A DNA stretch of 24,101 nucleotides from Rhizophagus sp. LPA8_4_AMF (GCA_021464525.1 JADRCO010000965.1:1-24101), one strand, 5' to 3'; positions 1 through 9,549 are shown, numbered from the stretch's first letter. The notes: generated by a model not told the origin, from the sequence alone. Program-made: numbers and translations.

Positions 1-106
1 ATAAAATTTTCATAATATATGTAATTTATTGTTACATACAAGTTTACTTATGGAATAAAAAGTAGTTTCATTAGTAAAAAAAAAGTTTACTATGGAAGTC
101 TTTTAT

Positions 107-193
107 TGTGTGATTCAGGTGACGCGCGTCAGGAATCAATCTATATCTGACGCACGTCAGCTGCATCTGATGCAAATCGTCATCTGACACACA
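107..193. repeat. Small CG-rich palindromic element
   Basis: The ends form an imperfect inverted repeat: TGTGTGATTCAGGTGAC at 107-123 against GTCATCTGACACACA at 179-193. Inside are two copies of the palindromic word TGACGCRCGTCA (120-131 with G, a perfect 12-bp palindrome, and 148-159 with A), 28 bp apart, and a looser third (TGATGC...CGTCA, 168-182). The CG richness contrasts sharply with the surrounding DNA. It could be a miniature inverted-repeat element or a cluster of protein-binding sites. No target-site duplication is obvious. Confidence 0.45.
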
Positions 194-1907
194 ACATATA
201 TACCAGAGTTGAGATAGAACTACAGATAATTATAATTAAGATCATATGTTCTATGTTAAGTAATTTTAAAAATTTATTATTGCCATTTGAATTTAATTTA
301 AAAATTATTGATATAAAACTTTAATGAAACTAATATATTCATTATCTATATTAAGTATTAACAGTTAGAATGTACAGCTTAAAAAAAATGTAAAATTAAT
401 ATAATATAAGTAATAAATAAAAATTTTTCTTAATATACAAATATATAAATTAAATTTTATTTATATTATTATTAAAAAATTTCTTGATACATAATATTTA
501 AGTACAATTAATTAAATTTACATTATTTTTTAACTGTTTAATAATAGGAATTTTAAATTTTTTCTTAATATTATTCTTGAACAAATAACATAAAATTGTC
601 TATAAGAAAATACAAAAGTTGAAAATATAAATTAATATTTGTTTTTAAGTCCTTAACTTTATTTACAATTATAAAAATACTAATTGAATGAAAAATTGAC
701 ATCATTTAAAGCTAAAATTTGAAGAAGATAAAGTAATTTATGAAATAAAAGTACAAAATCCAGCACATTTTCTAGTAATAATTTCTACTTCAATAATATA
801 CTTTTAAAAGGAATGACAAATTAATCTAGTTTTATTACAAAATCTATCAGATGGATAAAGATTATGTAATTTTATAATTAGTAATTTTACTTTAATGACA
901 GTTTATGAGAAGGAAGATTACCAATAGTTAAAGAATTAAGAAATTTTATTAACCTGAATTTTTTTTTCAATTGTATCAGCAATTCAATATTAAGATATTC
1001 AATTACTTTTCCAAAAAATTTATTCATAATAATAAAATTAACAGTATAAACATTAGTATTTTTTAAAGTAAAGCTTATTTAGTTTTACTAAATATTGAAA
1101 ATGCAGAAAATGCAGAAAATTTTAATGTGTATATTTGCAGGTTGAGTGGGTGGATTTAATGTTAATAGAGTATTTTGATGTAATTGAAATCATATTAATA
1201 AATAATACTATATATATATTAAAAAAAAAATGCAGAAAGGTTAGAATAAATAAAATTGATAAGATTATTAATGTCTTTTGATAGTAAAATAAAACCAGTA
1301 TTTAATTATCTAGTTTTACATCTAATGATGTAAATGATAATATTAAATTATATAATCAAATATTTTGTTAAAATAAATGTGATTGTAAATTAAATTCCAT
1401 AAGAAGAGTATTGAAAGAATAAAAAAATTCCTGAAGTAAAGAAAAAATGATTTTGCTATTTGCACAGTAGGTAGTAAATTGCAATAATATTTTTGATTTA
1501 TTTATTCTTTCATCTAATTATATTATTGCTTCACAATTAAAGTATTTATAATTCATACTATTTAATAATATGTATTATTGTAAATTAAGAGAAATTCATG
1601 GATAAATATATGCTTTAAGAATTTGTGATTCTTTACTAATAATATTAATAATATTTTCTTTTATTTTTTTTTGATGAATGTAAGGCTATATATTTTTTAT
1701 TATTTTTTCTTTTAATTTATAATGTTTCTATCTTTCAGTATAAAGTGATTTTGATATTCTTTAAAGGCTTTATAATTCATATTTTTATTATATATATAAA
1801 AAGAAACTTTTTTAAAAAAATTAAAAAAAAAATTATCTAATTATCATATAATATAATAAATCATTGTTGGTAATCAATAATCAGATAATAGTCATAAAAT
1901 ATAAGTA

Positions 1908-2048
1908 GGGTTGGGAAATTTGTATGTACTAGGAAAATTTTGACCCTGTACTTGTACTGTACTGTACTAAATTTTATATTAATTATTATATGTACTAACT
2001 GTACTAAACTGTACTAAACTGTACTAACTGTACTAATTTTCCAACCCT
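1908..2048. repeat. MITE-like element with GTACTA sub-repeats
   Basis: The outer ends are inverted: GGGTTGGGAAA at the left and TTTTCCAACCC at the right. The interior is rich in GTAC: five GTACTAA-type units sit at 1992-2036 with 9-10 bp period, and further GTACT units lie in the left half at 1925-1967. The word AATATAAGTA stands immediately left (1898-1907) and again at 2050-2059 just right, which resembles a target-site duplication of about 9-10 bp. Such a length is known for Mutator-like elements and similar to hAT. There is no coding capacity, so if mobile it is non-autonomous. Confidence 0.55.
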
Positions 2049-2049
2049 G

Positions 2050-2110
2050 AATATAAGTATTACTGATGTATAATTCTGGTTAGAAATATAAGTATTACTG
2101 AAGTATAATT
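2050..2110. repeat. Two-copy 26-bp direct repeat
   Basis: Two 26-bp copies (2050-2075 and 2085-2110) differ at one base (GATG versus GAAG) and lie 35 bp apart. Each begins with AATATAAGTA, the same word that precedes the adjacent inverted-repeat element at 1898-1907. The apparent target duplication of that element may therefore be part of an older local repeat. Confidence 0.7.
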
Positions 2111-2724
2111 TCAGCCAAAATTAAAGGATTGGCAGAAAATTTCCTTTTTTGGAAATTTTGTGTAACTAAGAGTATAGTATTTTCTTTTTTTCAATAATAA
2201 GTAATTTGCAAATGAAATTATAAAAAAGTTGTAAAAATTGCTTAAGTATATAATAATATAAATCAATGTTTACACCGAATAGTACTTTTAAATTCTTATA
2301 AATAACAATAAATATTAATTCTTTGAATAGGTTTATTATATTTTACTACTTATGAGTAATATGAAATTTGCTTATTATAATAAATTGCAAATGTTTTGAA
2401 AATTTCAAATAAAATATAATAAATGCAATTAACAATAAATTATATTATAAATAATATTAATTTTTTTAATTTTAACTATAATTATATTAGATAATTAAAT
2501 ATTATTTTCTTAAATATATAATATTACTGAAAATTTTAATATATGTAATGTAAATATATCTCTATCAGTTTTTTTGCTCATAATTTGCACTTAAATTCTG
2601 TAATCATTGAAATGTGAAAGTTATTTAAAAATCTGTAGTAATTTGGGTTATTTTATTAACTTTAAAAAAATCATAATTTTTTATAATCTATTGATTATTT
2701 AATAAATAGCAGTAAACTATTTGT

Positions 2725-2775
2725 ATTATTTCATAAGGAGTTGAAATTAATAGGTTTTCCTTCTTATGAAATAAT
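2725..2775. repeat. Inverted repeat, 13-bp stem
   Basis: ATTATTTCATAAG (2725-2737) is exactly reverse-complemented by CTTATGAAATAAT (2763-2775), with a 25-base spacer. It could form a hairpin in DNA or RNA. It is far from any gene and low in complexity, so the function is unknown. Confidence 0.5.
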
Positions 2776-3215
2776 TGGATAATCTTCTAAAGTATATCAA
2801 TCATTAAATTTGATACATATGTGATTAACTATTTAACAGGTTTCCCAGCTATCTATATAAGACTGAAAAATAAGTAAATGAAGATTTCCAGTTATTTATA
2901 AACTCAGCTAATCACTCACAATTTTCAAAAATTAATATTAAGGTAATCATGAATAATACTTAATATGACAGTGGATATTCCTTTTTTATTTGAATTAAAT
3001 TTTGTAAATGAATTCCAAATTCCAAATGCATTCATTATTTAATTATTTGCTACTAAGAAACTTTGAGTAATTCAAATTTTAATTGATGACTTAAAAATAG
3101 ATATCACATGACTTATGTAAATCTCAACCAAATAAATTTTCTTTATAAATAAATTAAAATTATATTAGCTTAAATTTAGTATAAATAATATAATTATTTC
3201 GTGATAATAACTTAA

Positions 3216-6144
3216 TTATCGATCCTCAGTACCATTATTAATAGATTTTAAACTTCTTTTACTGAAAATTAAATCATGTTTCATATTTTTAAAGCTAGGT
3301 GTAATATAACAAATAATATCAAACCCGTGTGCTAAAATATCCTTGACGTCAAATTGAAATAATAATGATGCTATTATCAGTCTCATTTCCATTAATGCAA
3401 AACTAATGTATTAGAAATAGAAAAACAAAAATTAATTATATATAAAATTGCTTAATGTACGTTAAATATTTATAATGAATAAATATTATGAATATTTATA
3501 CTTACTTTTGGCCTATACAATTTCTTGATCCTACAATAAACACATTATTAGTAAAATTCTATAAAATTCATGGTAATAGATTTGTAAGACTTACCAGCTG
3601 AAAACGGATAAAAAACATCTTTTGGTGAATTATCAACACCTAACCATCTTTCCGGTACGAATTCTTTAACATTTTTACCCCAATATTTTGGATCATAATG
3701 TAAATGATAATAATTTAAAACCAAATTTGTCTATTAATAGATTAAAAAGTTTTTCTTAGTATATTGTCATTAAACAAATAAATAATATTTATTATAGATA
3801 TTTACGCGAGCGGGAATCATATATCCATTAATAACCGTGTCTTTTTCGGGTGATCTTCCAATACCTATTTATAATGAATTATTTTAAAGTTAATAACTGT
3901 TAAAACTGTTGTAATCTCAACAATATACGAAAGATATGCTATGCCGATTTCAATGGACCACCCATTTTTGCGATAATTAAAATTTATTCACGCAATTATT
4001 GGTCCTAATGACTCTTTGGCCATCGCGTAGCACACTTTTCATACAATAATTCGGTCTTGTCCCCGACACCTCATACTTATTATACGTTATTTACCTCCAT
4101 CCTATTATAAATTAATCAATTAGTTTACTTTTTAAACCAAAATTAATACAACACTAATTTAAATAATAATAACAAACCAAAGTAACAGGCCATAATCTCA
4201 TCGTTTCGTTAATAACAGCATTTAAATAAGGTAATGCTTTTAATTGATCATGCTTAGGTAATTCATCATTACAATTTCCTAAAGCATTATCTAATTCTCG
4301 TTGTAATAATTTTAATTTATCAGGGTTTCTTGCAAGTAAAGTTATTGCCATTGAAGTCGTAAAACCAACAGTGTCAGTTCCAGCAATTAAGAATTCTAAT
4401 ATTTGATCAAATATTTCAAAATCTGTAATCTGATCACTTTCTTCGTTTTTCACCACGTCTAATATTGCTTGTAATATATCAACTCTAGACTTCTCCGCTT
4501 GTCTTCTATTTTTAATCAATTCATTTGAAAGCTTTGACCAATTATAAATAAATATTTTAGTCAATAAATGAAATATTTAATCAATAAATGAAATATCACA
4601 TATAGGTACTGCAAATGCGGCACAATCAATGCCAGGCACGTGCCGTGCCATAAGTGTTACTACCATGCCAACACTTGCAGAACCTCTTAATAAATTATCG
4701 ATAAGACTTACATCCAGTAAATATTGGTCATATTTCAAAATTGGCTTAAGTAAAGGAAACATAGATTTCTAAATGAAATCGCATAGATTATATAAGTCAT
4801 ATATAATAATAAACAACTTTCCAAATAGTTATTATATTACATACAATTGCTCTTCTTCTTAACTCTTTGTAAACTTTTCCTGGCAACGGGTGAGATAAAG
4901 TTTCAATACTATTAAATTTACCCCCAAAATTAGTTTCCCCGATAATATCCTGTGTAAACGATTAAAATTATAAGTTATGAAATTCATTTACTAAAAAAAA
5001 AAAATTTCGAAATATAAACCTACCAAAACGCAACTTTGTACAAGATTAACAACATCGAGTACAGCTCCATCAGAAAAAGTTTTTTTTCCAACACATTCAT
5101 CTACTTTATAAATTAAATCTTTAACACACGATGCAATCAATGGTTCTAAAGATGATACATATTTAATGGAGAATGCCGGAGAAATTATTCTTCGCTATAA
5201 TAAAGAAAATTATTAATTCTATATTTGAAAAAAAATTATCCAATAACACATTAATAATACTTGCTCGTTTTTTGTGGAATGATTTGTCACTATATTAAAT
5301 ATTAAAAAATTAATAATCATTTTAAAAAAAGATATACGTTAAATAGGTAAAAAAAAGACTTACATTGTTGAAAATAATGTATCAAAATTATCTTCCGTTC
5401 TAAATTTTACATAATTAAAATTTTTCGGAAAATCCTATTCGTATATAAGATAATTAATCGTATTATATTGATGACTTAAATAACGCAAATCCGAATCGAT
5501 TCATATACACACAGCTGTAATTATCTTGGGGGTGAAAAAATAAGAAAAACAATTAGTTTTAATAATTTCGAATGCTTACAAATGAATGTAGAGAAGGGCT
5601 ATAATTTTGGGAGCCCTGATGTATACCTCTTTGATAGCATCCTTGTCTGAAATCATCACTAAATTCGGTCCTTTTTTAAGAAAAATTTCTTATTTATATC
5701 AAAGGATCTTTAGAAATAACGAGATCAATTTAAAATAAAAACCTACCAAGTCTCACCATAGATCCGTAAGTAGGAACTACTACATTTTGTAACCATTTCC
5801 ACCTAAATCGAAATGAAATTAATTGAAATATGATTAAATGAATAAATAAATGTTTTGAAAATACGTTACCTCTGACCTGATATTTGTTTAAATGAAATAA
5901 AGAGTCGTGTAAGAGGAAATAATTTTGGTCCAGGAACTATACTTAGCGGTCCAAAGTAAGCGCAATAAATTATCTTTCAGAAAAAGAAAAAAAAAAATTA
6001 TAAAAGCAAGTACGAATACAAAAAAAGAAACTAATTTCCTAAAAAAAAAAAAGGAATCCTTACATCATACAAAGATTTTAATAAATAAAAAACTAAAATA
6101 ATACCACATGATTTAAAGAAATCTTGAATGTCAAATAAATTCAT
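3216..6144 (-). CDS. Cytochrome P450, 14 exons, one junction out of frame (possible decaying copy)
   Basis: Family: haem-thiolate monooxygenase, normally ER-anchored, needing a P450 reductase; the substrate is not predictable. Exons (high to low): 6144-6064, 5973-5870, 5802-5747, 5670-5627, 5434-5364, 5289-5265, 5194-5024, 4949-4845, 4768-4712, 4531-4178, 3864-3806, 3730-3595, 3530-3506, 3402-3216; about 491 residues. Visible: N-terminal hydrophobic anchor (residues ~12-25), hinge VPGPK, I-helix AGTDT (~288-292), ExxR as ETMR (~347-350), PERW (~402-405), haem loop FSAGSRNCIG with Cys ~426. The ATG at 6144 gives the anchor, and every exon aligns with the paralogue at 14016-15675. Oddities: the exon 10/11 junction lacks one base to stay in frame with a GT donor; exon 4 ends five residues earlier than the paralogue; intron 6 is GC-AG; introns 4, 9 and 10 are overlong. 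P450 identity is certain, an intact product is not. Confidence 0.88.
3865..4177 (-). other. Overlong P450 intron 10 with foreign-looking insert and doubtful donor
   Basis: At 313 bp this intron is three to four times the gene's usual size. Its middle (about 3930-4105) is GC-richer than any neighbouring intron, with words such as TCGGTCTTGTCCCCGACA that look like inserted DNA rather than intron. TATACG occurs at both sides (3924-3929 and 4081-4086) and could be a short target duplication, but this is weak. The exon before it ends at ...CCTGTTACTTTG if GTTTGT is the donor (phase 0), whereas the exon after it starts in a phase that needs one more base. No upstream in-frame acceptor helps, because a stop lies just before the exon. 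Confidence 0.55.
4532..4711 (-). other. Overlong P450 intron 9 carrying a small palindromic insert
   Basis: This 180-bp intron has a good GTAAGT donor; the acceptor ending TCAAAG is fixed by gap-free alignment to the paralogue (KYDQYLLD joined to LSNELIKNRRQ). It contains a GC-rich block at about 4609-4680 whose ends are imperfectly inverted (CTGCAAATG against CACTTGCAG) and which holds the palindrome GGCACGTGCC. Next to it is a two-copy repeat of AATATTTCATTTATTGA-like sequence (4558-4596). Read without splicing, the block opens a misleading 61-codon frame. Confidence 0.55.
5195..5264 (-). other. Probable GC-AG intron (P450 intron 6)
   Basis: The donor reads CGA|GCAAGT and the acceptor TTATAG|CGAAGA. 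Joining them gives DKSFHKKR followed by RRIISPAFSIKY, matching DRIFHKQRKRLLSPAFSIKY of the paralogue residue for residue without a gap. No GT donor nearby fits the phase. GC donors with otherwise strong GCAAGT context are the usual minor class of spliceosomal introns. Confidence 0.75.
5435..5626 (-). other. Overlong P450 intron 4 with insert-like sequence at its donor
   Basis: The intron is 192 bp if the donor is GAG|GTATAC. The five residues ILVIN that end the matching exon of the paralogue are absent here. The first part of the intron (about 5585-5626) is GC-richer, starting with GTATACATCAGGGCTCCC, and looks like an inserted repeat that may have replaced the exon end. A second possible donor (GTAAGC) lies within this block at 5575-5580, but using it would add unrelated residues and break the phase. 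Confidence 0.5.
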
Positions 6145-6328
6145 GTTTGTAAAATTAAAATTAAACTAAAATTTCGTAATCGTGAAAAAAAAATAGGGAG
6201 ACCATTTTTGAAATAATTTTTGAAAAATCGTGTTTATCGCGTAATGTCACATGATGATGCTAAACAGTATAAATTTTCATTAGAGATAGATGATGAATTT
6301 TATTAAATTTCACATGAATGACATAATA

Positions 6329-6337
6329 CGCGCGCGC
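6329..6337. other. Short alternating CG tract upstream of the P450
   Basis: Nine bases of alternating C and G stand in otherwise AT-only DNA, about 185 bp upstream of the left P450 start and about 100 bp downstream of the arrestin gene stop. It is followed by TATA-rich sequence. It may be part of the P450 promoter or simply a CG microsatellite. Confidence 0.3.
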
Positions 6338-6437
6338 ATAATATATAATAATAAAATATCTAAATAGGTAAAATTAACCATTTTCTTAATTTCTTTTCTT
6401 CACTTCTCTTATATCTCTCATGATCTCATCACATTCA

Positions 6438-7529
6438 CTAATTAATTAACAAATTATAAACAGCTTTTGCAGATAATTTATCCATTTTACTCCAATTAGA
6501 CCTTCGTCTTTCCTCGGTGATCATAGAAGCATCCTCTTCACAGATAGTGTTGACAACGTTAACTTCTTTCTCAAACTTAATTTTTGGAGCATCGTATAAG
6601 GTGATTTTAACTTTAATCTTGTGCCAAATAACAATATGATCTGAATGAACTGAAGGTAAGATTGGTTTCTCTTGATTTTTAGTGACCAAATCTAATTTAG
6701 CCTTGATCTCATACTTATTCATGGTACCAGAAACCAACATTAATTGATCACCAAATATTTCAGATTTTACAACATTATCAGAATTATCATGTACCACTTT
6801 TTTTTGCATTAATTGATGATATTCTTTTAAACAAATTTTAATCCTTTTAACATAAACTTTCATATTTTCTAATGTTAAACTTATAGGAATTATAATAGAA
6901 TTTCCTATACCAAGAGTAGTTTGATTTAAATTAACTTCATATTCAACACCTTTTGAAGTTGGATTTGAAGTTCTAATCATAGGAATTAATAGTGAAGTAG
7001 GTTTAATGGGTAAATTCCATCTCGTAATAGGACATATAACACTAACTATTTTAACATCACATTTTAATCCAAAATATTTTGTTGGTCTAGAAATTTTTGC
7101 TTTTAAAATATAATATATTTTAGATGTAATAGGTCGTTTAAATAAAAGAGAAGCTGGTAAATAATCAGGTAAAGGAATTTCAAAAGGTAAATCTAATTCT
7201 GTTATCTTTTGATAAACTCCTTTAATTGATGATTCCCAAATAATGTATGAAAGTTCAATAAATTTATTACTGATATTATTTCCCACTTCTGCTTCATTCC
7301 ATTTAACGAATTCTTTTCCCGTAAATATGATTTCTATCTTATCTGTTAATAATGGATTTGTAATTGGTCTTCTTATATTTAATATACCAGTAATTTTTGT
7401 TTGTTGAATTCCTAAATATCCTTGTTGAAAATTTGAATTATTTGGTGAATACGAAAAAAATATATTCTTACAAGAATTTTTATATTGTGATTTTGGTGGG
7501 CCCTTTGTTAAATCCATAAAATCTTTCAT
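6438..7529 (-). CDS. Arrestin-like protein A (tandem paralogue)
   Basis: This is an intronless 363-residue protein with an arrestin-type beta-sandwich pattern. N-terminal domain signs are GYLGIQQTKITG (37-48), NPLLTDKIEIIFTG (58-71) and the family's LDLPFEIPLPDYLPAS turn (112-127), followed by KIYYILKAKISRP (137-149). The second domain has the strands RIKICLKEYHQL and IVIWHKIKVKITL. The same landmarks recur in the two genes to the right, so the three are tandem duplicates. Arrestin-fold proteins of fungi usually act as adaptors for membrane-protein ubiquitination and endocytosis. No PPxY motif for Rsp5/Nedd4 binding is visible, so that role is not demonstrated here. There is no signal peptide or membrane segment. 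Start: first Met of the frame, placed like the starts of its paralogues. Confidence 0.85.
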   Translation of the reverse strand: MKDFMDLTKGPPKSQYKNSCKNIFFSYSPNNSNFQQGYLGIQQTKITGILNIRRPITNPLLTDKIEIIFTGKEFVKWNEAEVGNNISNKFIELSYIIWESSIKGVYQKITELDLPFEIPLPDYLPASLLFKRPITSKIYYILKAKISRPTKYFGLKCDVKIVSVICPITRWNLPIKPTSLLIPMIRTSNPTSKGVEYEVNLNQTTLGIGNSIIIPISLTLENMKVYVKRIKICLKEYHQLMQKKVVHDNSDNVVKSEIFGDQLMLVSGTMNKYEIKAKLDLVTKNQEKPILPSVHSDHIVIWHKIKVKITLYDAPKIKFEKEVNVVNTICEEDASMITEERRRSNWSKMDKLSAKAVYNLLIN

Positions 7530-8238
7530 AACGAGAAAAATTTTTCGTAATTCTATAGAAAATTTGTTGTTTCAGCTTGTGCATGAAAAAAAATATATAT
7601 CAGATATAAATATATAACTATACATAATTCATTAATTAAATTATGGTTTATTAATCGAATAGTTACACATTATATCATTGTCTCAACTACACTAGAAATC
7701 AAACAGTTTAAAATTTATGGGAGGAGTAAAAGATTAACAATATAAATAAGAACTATTTTTGTTCCCTTTTTTTTTTGGAGCGGGAAATAATTAAAGTAAA
7801 TGAGCGTGATTTTTTTCAATTTAAGAAAAAGTTAATTTCTTTTTTTAGTTTGATACCAAAAATTGATTTATTGAGATCCGGGTCATCTGGTCCAATGTTT
7901 TTCTATACATGACTCATTGTGAAATCATTAACATCCACAAATCACCTGAATAATAATTGAATTACAGATTAAATCTTATCCGACAAAAATACTTATTTAG
8001 CACAATAGTAAAAATGTTAGCGGCTTACGTAAATGACGGAAACATTTAAGTAATATTATTTTGTTTCTAATAACTTATTTCCTATATCTGTTACTCATTT
8101 ATATTATTATTTAATATTAACAAAAGGAATAATGTTCTAATTTAAAAATCAATGCGCATACATATACACATATATATATATGCATATAATATAAAAAATT
8201 TAAGAAAAAAAAAAAATGAAAATATACAGTATGAATGA
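7530..8238. other. Intergenic gap between arrestin-like genes A and B
   Basis: These 709 bp are AT-rich and carry no supportable gene. They should hold the promoter of gene A (right part of the gap being gene B's 3' end). An alternating TA/CA run lies at 8156-8190, giving a misleading short frame with Tyr/Ile/Met/Cys. No other structure was seen. Confidence 0.6.
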
Positions 8239-9549
8239 TTAATCAGTGTTCCTTCCACCAAATCCACCAAAGAAAGTAAACCTTTTCTTTTGAGATGTAG
8301 TATTAATATCATTTTTATTTCTATTTTTCGTTCTACCAACACGGCAAGAGAAAGTCTCATTCGTTTCTACAAGGGTTTCTTCAGTTTTAGATTCATTGTG
8401 ATAAAACCAAGTATTCGTTAAACGTTGTTGTTCTAAAGCGTCTTGTTCTATAACAAAATTTAAAATAGTAATTTCTTTTTCTAAATCGATTGAAGGTAAA
8501 TTCGAATTCTCTAAAGAAATTTTGATTTTTAATTTATGTCGAATATCAATCATTTCATTGCTCGTAGAACAATTTAATTTTCTACCTAAATTAGTTTTTG
8601 TTAAATTTAATCTCATTTTAAAAAAATAATATTCATCATTATTACTTGTCTTTAATTTTCTAGCCTGTTCACCAAATGCTGTATCAATTACTACGAAACC
8701 TCCAATTTTTTTCGATTTATCAGTGATCTTGAGTTCATGATATTCTTTAATTCTAACACAAATTTTTTTAATTTTAACTTTATCCAAATCATTAATAAAA
8801 AATTTCATTGGAATATTAATAGTATCTTTATAATTGAACAAAGTTTTCTCCAATTCAACCTCATAACGAAAATCATCATTAGAATCTACCCATCTAAAAG
8901 GTCTATCAAAAGTATTTATACTCTCCAAATTTTGCCATCTTTGAATTCTACACCAAATATCAACAATTTTCTTTTGATTAATTTGTAATTTAAAAATATT
9001 TATTGGACGAAATATTTCAGCACGTAAAGAATAAGTAATATAACCTATTTCAGTTCCATCACCTGCAACTCCACCAGCAATTTTTTCACCATAACCTTTA
9101 ACGTTAAGGGAAGTTATTGTGGAGGGTAAATTATCCGGTAAATGAAATTCAAAAGGTAAATCTAAAGTAGAAATTTCTTCATAATGATTATTATTAGACT
9201 TCCATATTATATTCGATTGTTTATATATAATTTTTTCATCATTAATAATAATATTATTTTCTTTCCAAGAAATGGATTGTTTACCCTCGAAAATTAATTC
9301 AATTTTATTAGCGTATAAAGGAGAATTTACCGGATAATATAAGTGAAAGGAACCTCTTATAGTTGAATTTTCTATACCATAAAAGCCATTTTGAAAATTT
9401 GTTTGATTCGGAGTTGGATTAAAGTAAGCTTTCGTACTACAACGATTATAACCCCAGCTTGGATTATATAAAAGGGTAAAATCATTTGAAACATTTGATA
9501 TTGATGAGGCCGTAAAATCATTAGAAACATTTGATATTGATGAGGCCAT
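8239..9549 (-). CDS. Arrestin-like protein B (tandem paralogue, duplicated N-terminus)
   Basis: This intronless 436-residue protein is the longest of the three. The arrestin core matches A and C: GFYGIENSTIRG, NSPLYANKIELIFEG, LDLPFEFHLPDNLPST, then ITYSLRAEIFRP, KKICVRIKEYHEL and IDIRHKLKIKISL. Residues 2-13 and 14-25 are the same 12 residues (ASSISNVSNDFT), an in-frame 36-bp tandem duplication. The C-terminus adds a tail of about 70 residues that is basic and polar, ends FFGGFGGRNTD and is absent from A and C. No PPxY and no membrane segment are visible. The upstream leader on the coding strand is a CT-rich tract (TCTCTCTCTCTT), as often seen before fungal starts. Probable role is as an adaptor, by family only. 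Confidence 0.85.
   Translation of the reverse strand: MASSISNVSNDFTASSISNVSNDFTLLYNPSWGYNRCSTKAYFNPTPNQTNFQNGFYGIENSTIRGSFHLYYPVNSPLYANKIELIFEGKQSISWKENNIIINDEKIIYKQSNIIWKSNNNHYEEISTLDLPFEFHLPDNLPSTITSLNVKGYGEKIAGGVAGDGTEIGYITYSLRAEIFRPINIFKLQINQKKIVDIWCRIQRWQNLESINTFDRPFRWVDSNDDFRYEVELEKTLFNYKDTINIPMKFFINDLDKVKIKKICVRIKEYHELKITDKSKKIGGFVVIDTAFGEQARKLKTSNNDEYYFFKMRLNLTKTNLGRKLNCSTSNEMIDIRHKLKIKISLENSNLPSIDLEKEITILNFVIEQDALEQQRLTNTWFYHNESKTEETLVETNETFSCRVGRTKNRNKNDINTTSQKKRFTFFGGFGGRNTD
9476..9547. repeat. In-frame 36-bp tandem duplication in arrestin-like gene B
   Basis: Copies at 9476-9511 and 9512-9547 differ at one base out of 36. The duplication sits directly after the start codon and doubles a Ser/Asn-rich 12-residue segment. 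High identity suggests a recent event, such as replication slippage or unequal exchange. Confidence 0.9.

Larger units (their letters stand above)
1..3215. other. AT-rich gene-free left flank
   Basis: This stretch is dominated by A/T homopolymers and TAA/TTA-rich words. Neither strand shows an open frame of useful length, a tRNA-like box pair or a recognisable exon. Its only structured parts are two small inverted-repeat elements (107-193 and 1908-2048), a near-perfect direct repeat just right of the second one (2050-2110) and a 13-bp-stem hairpin at 2725-2775, each listed separately. The P450 terminal exon ends at 3216, so the right edge of this stretch should hold that gene's 3' UTR and poly(A) site. 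I could not single out a poly(A) signal, because AATAAA-like words are everywhere. Confidence 0.7.

Noticed and set aside
4577-4762. 61-codon frame within the left P450 region
   Set aside because: Only its first 17 codons are P450 exon 9; the rest is intron 9, including the GC-rich insert.
8737-8988. 83-codon plus-strand frame
   Set aside because: It is antisense to arrestin-like gene B, whose reading frame is supported by two paralogues.
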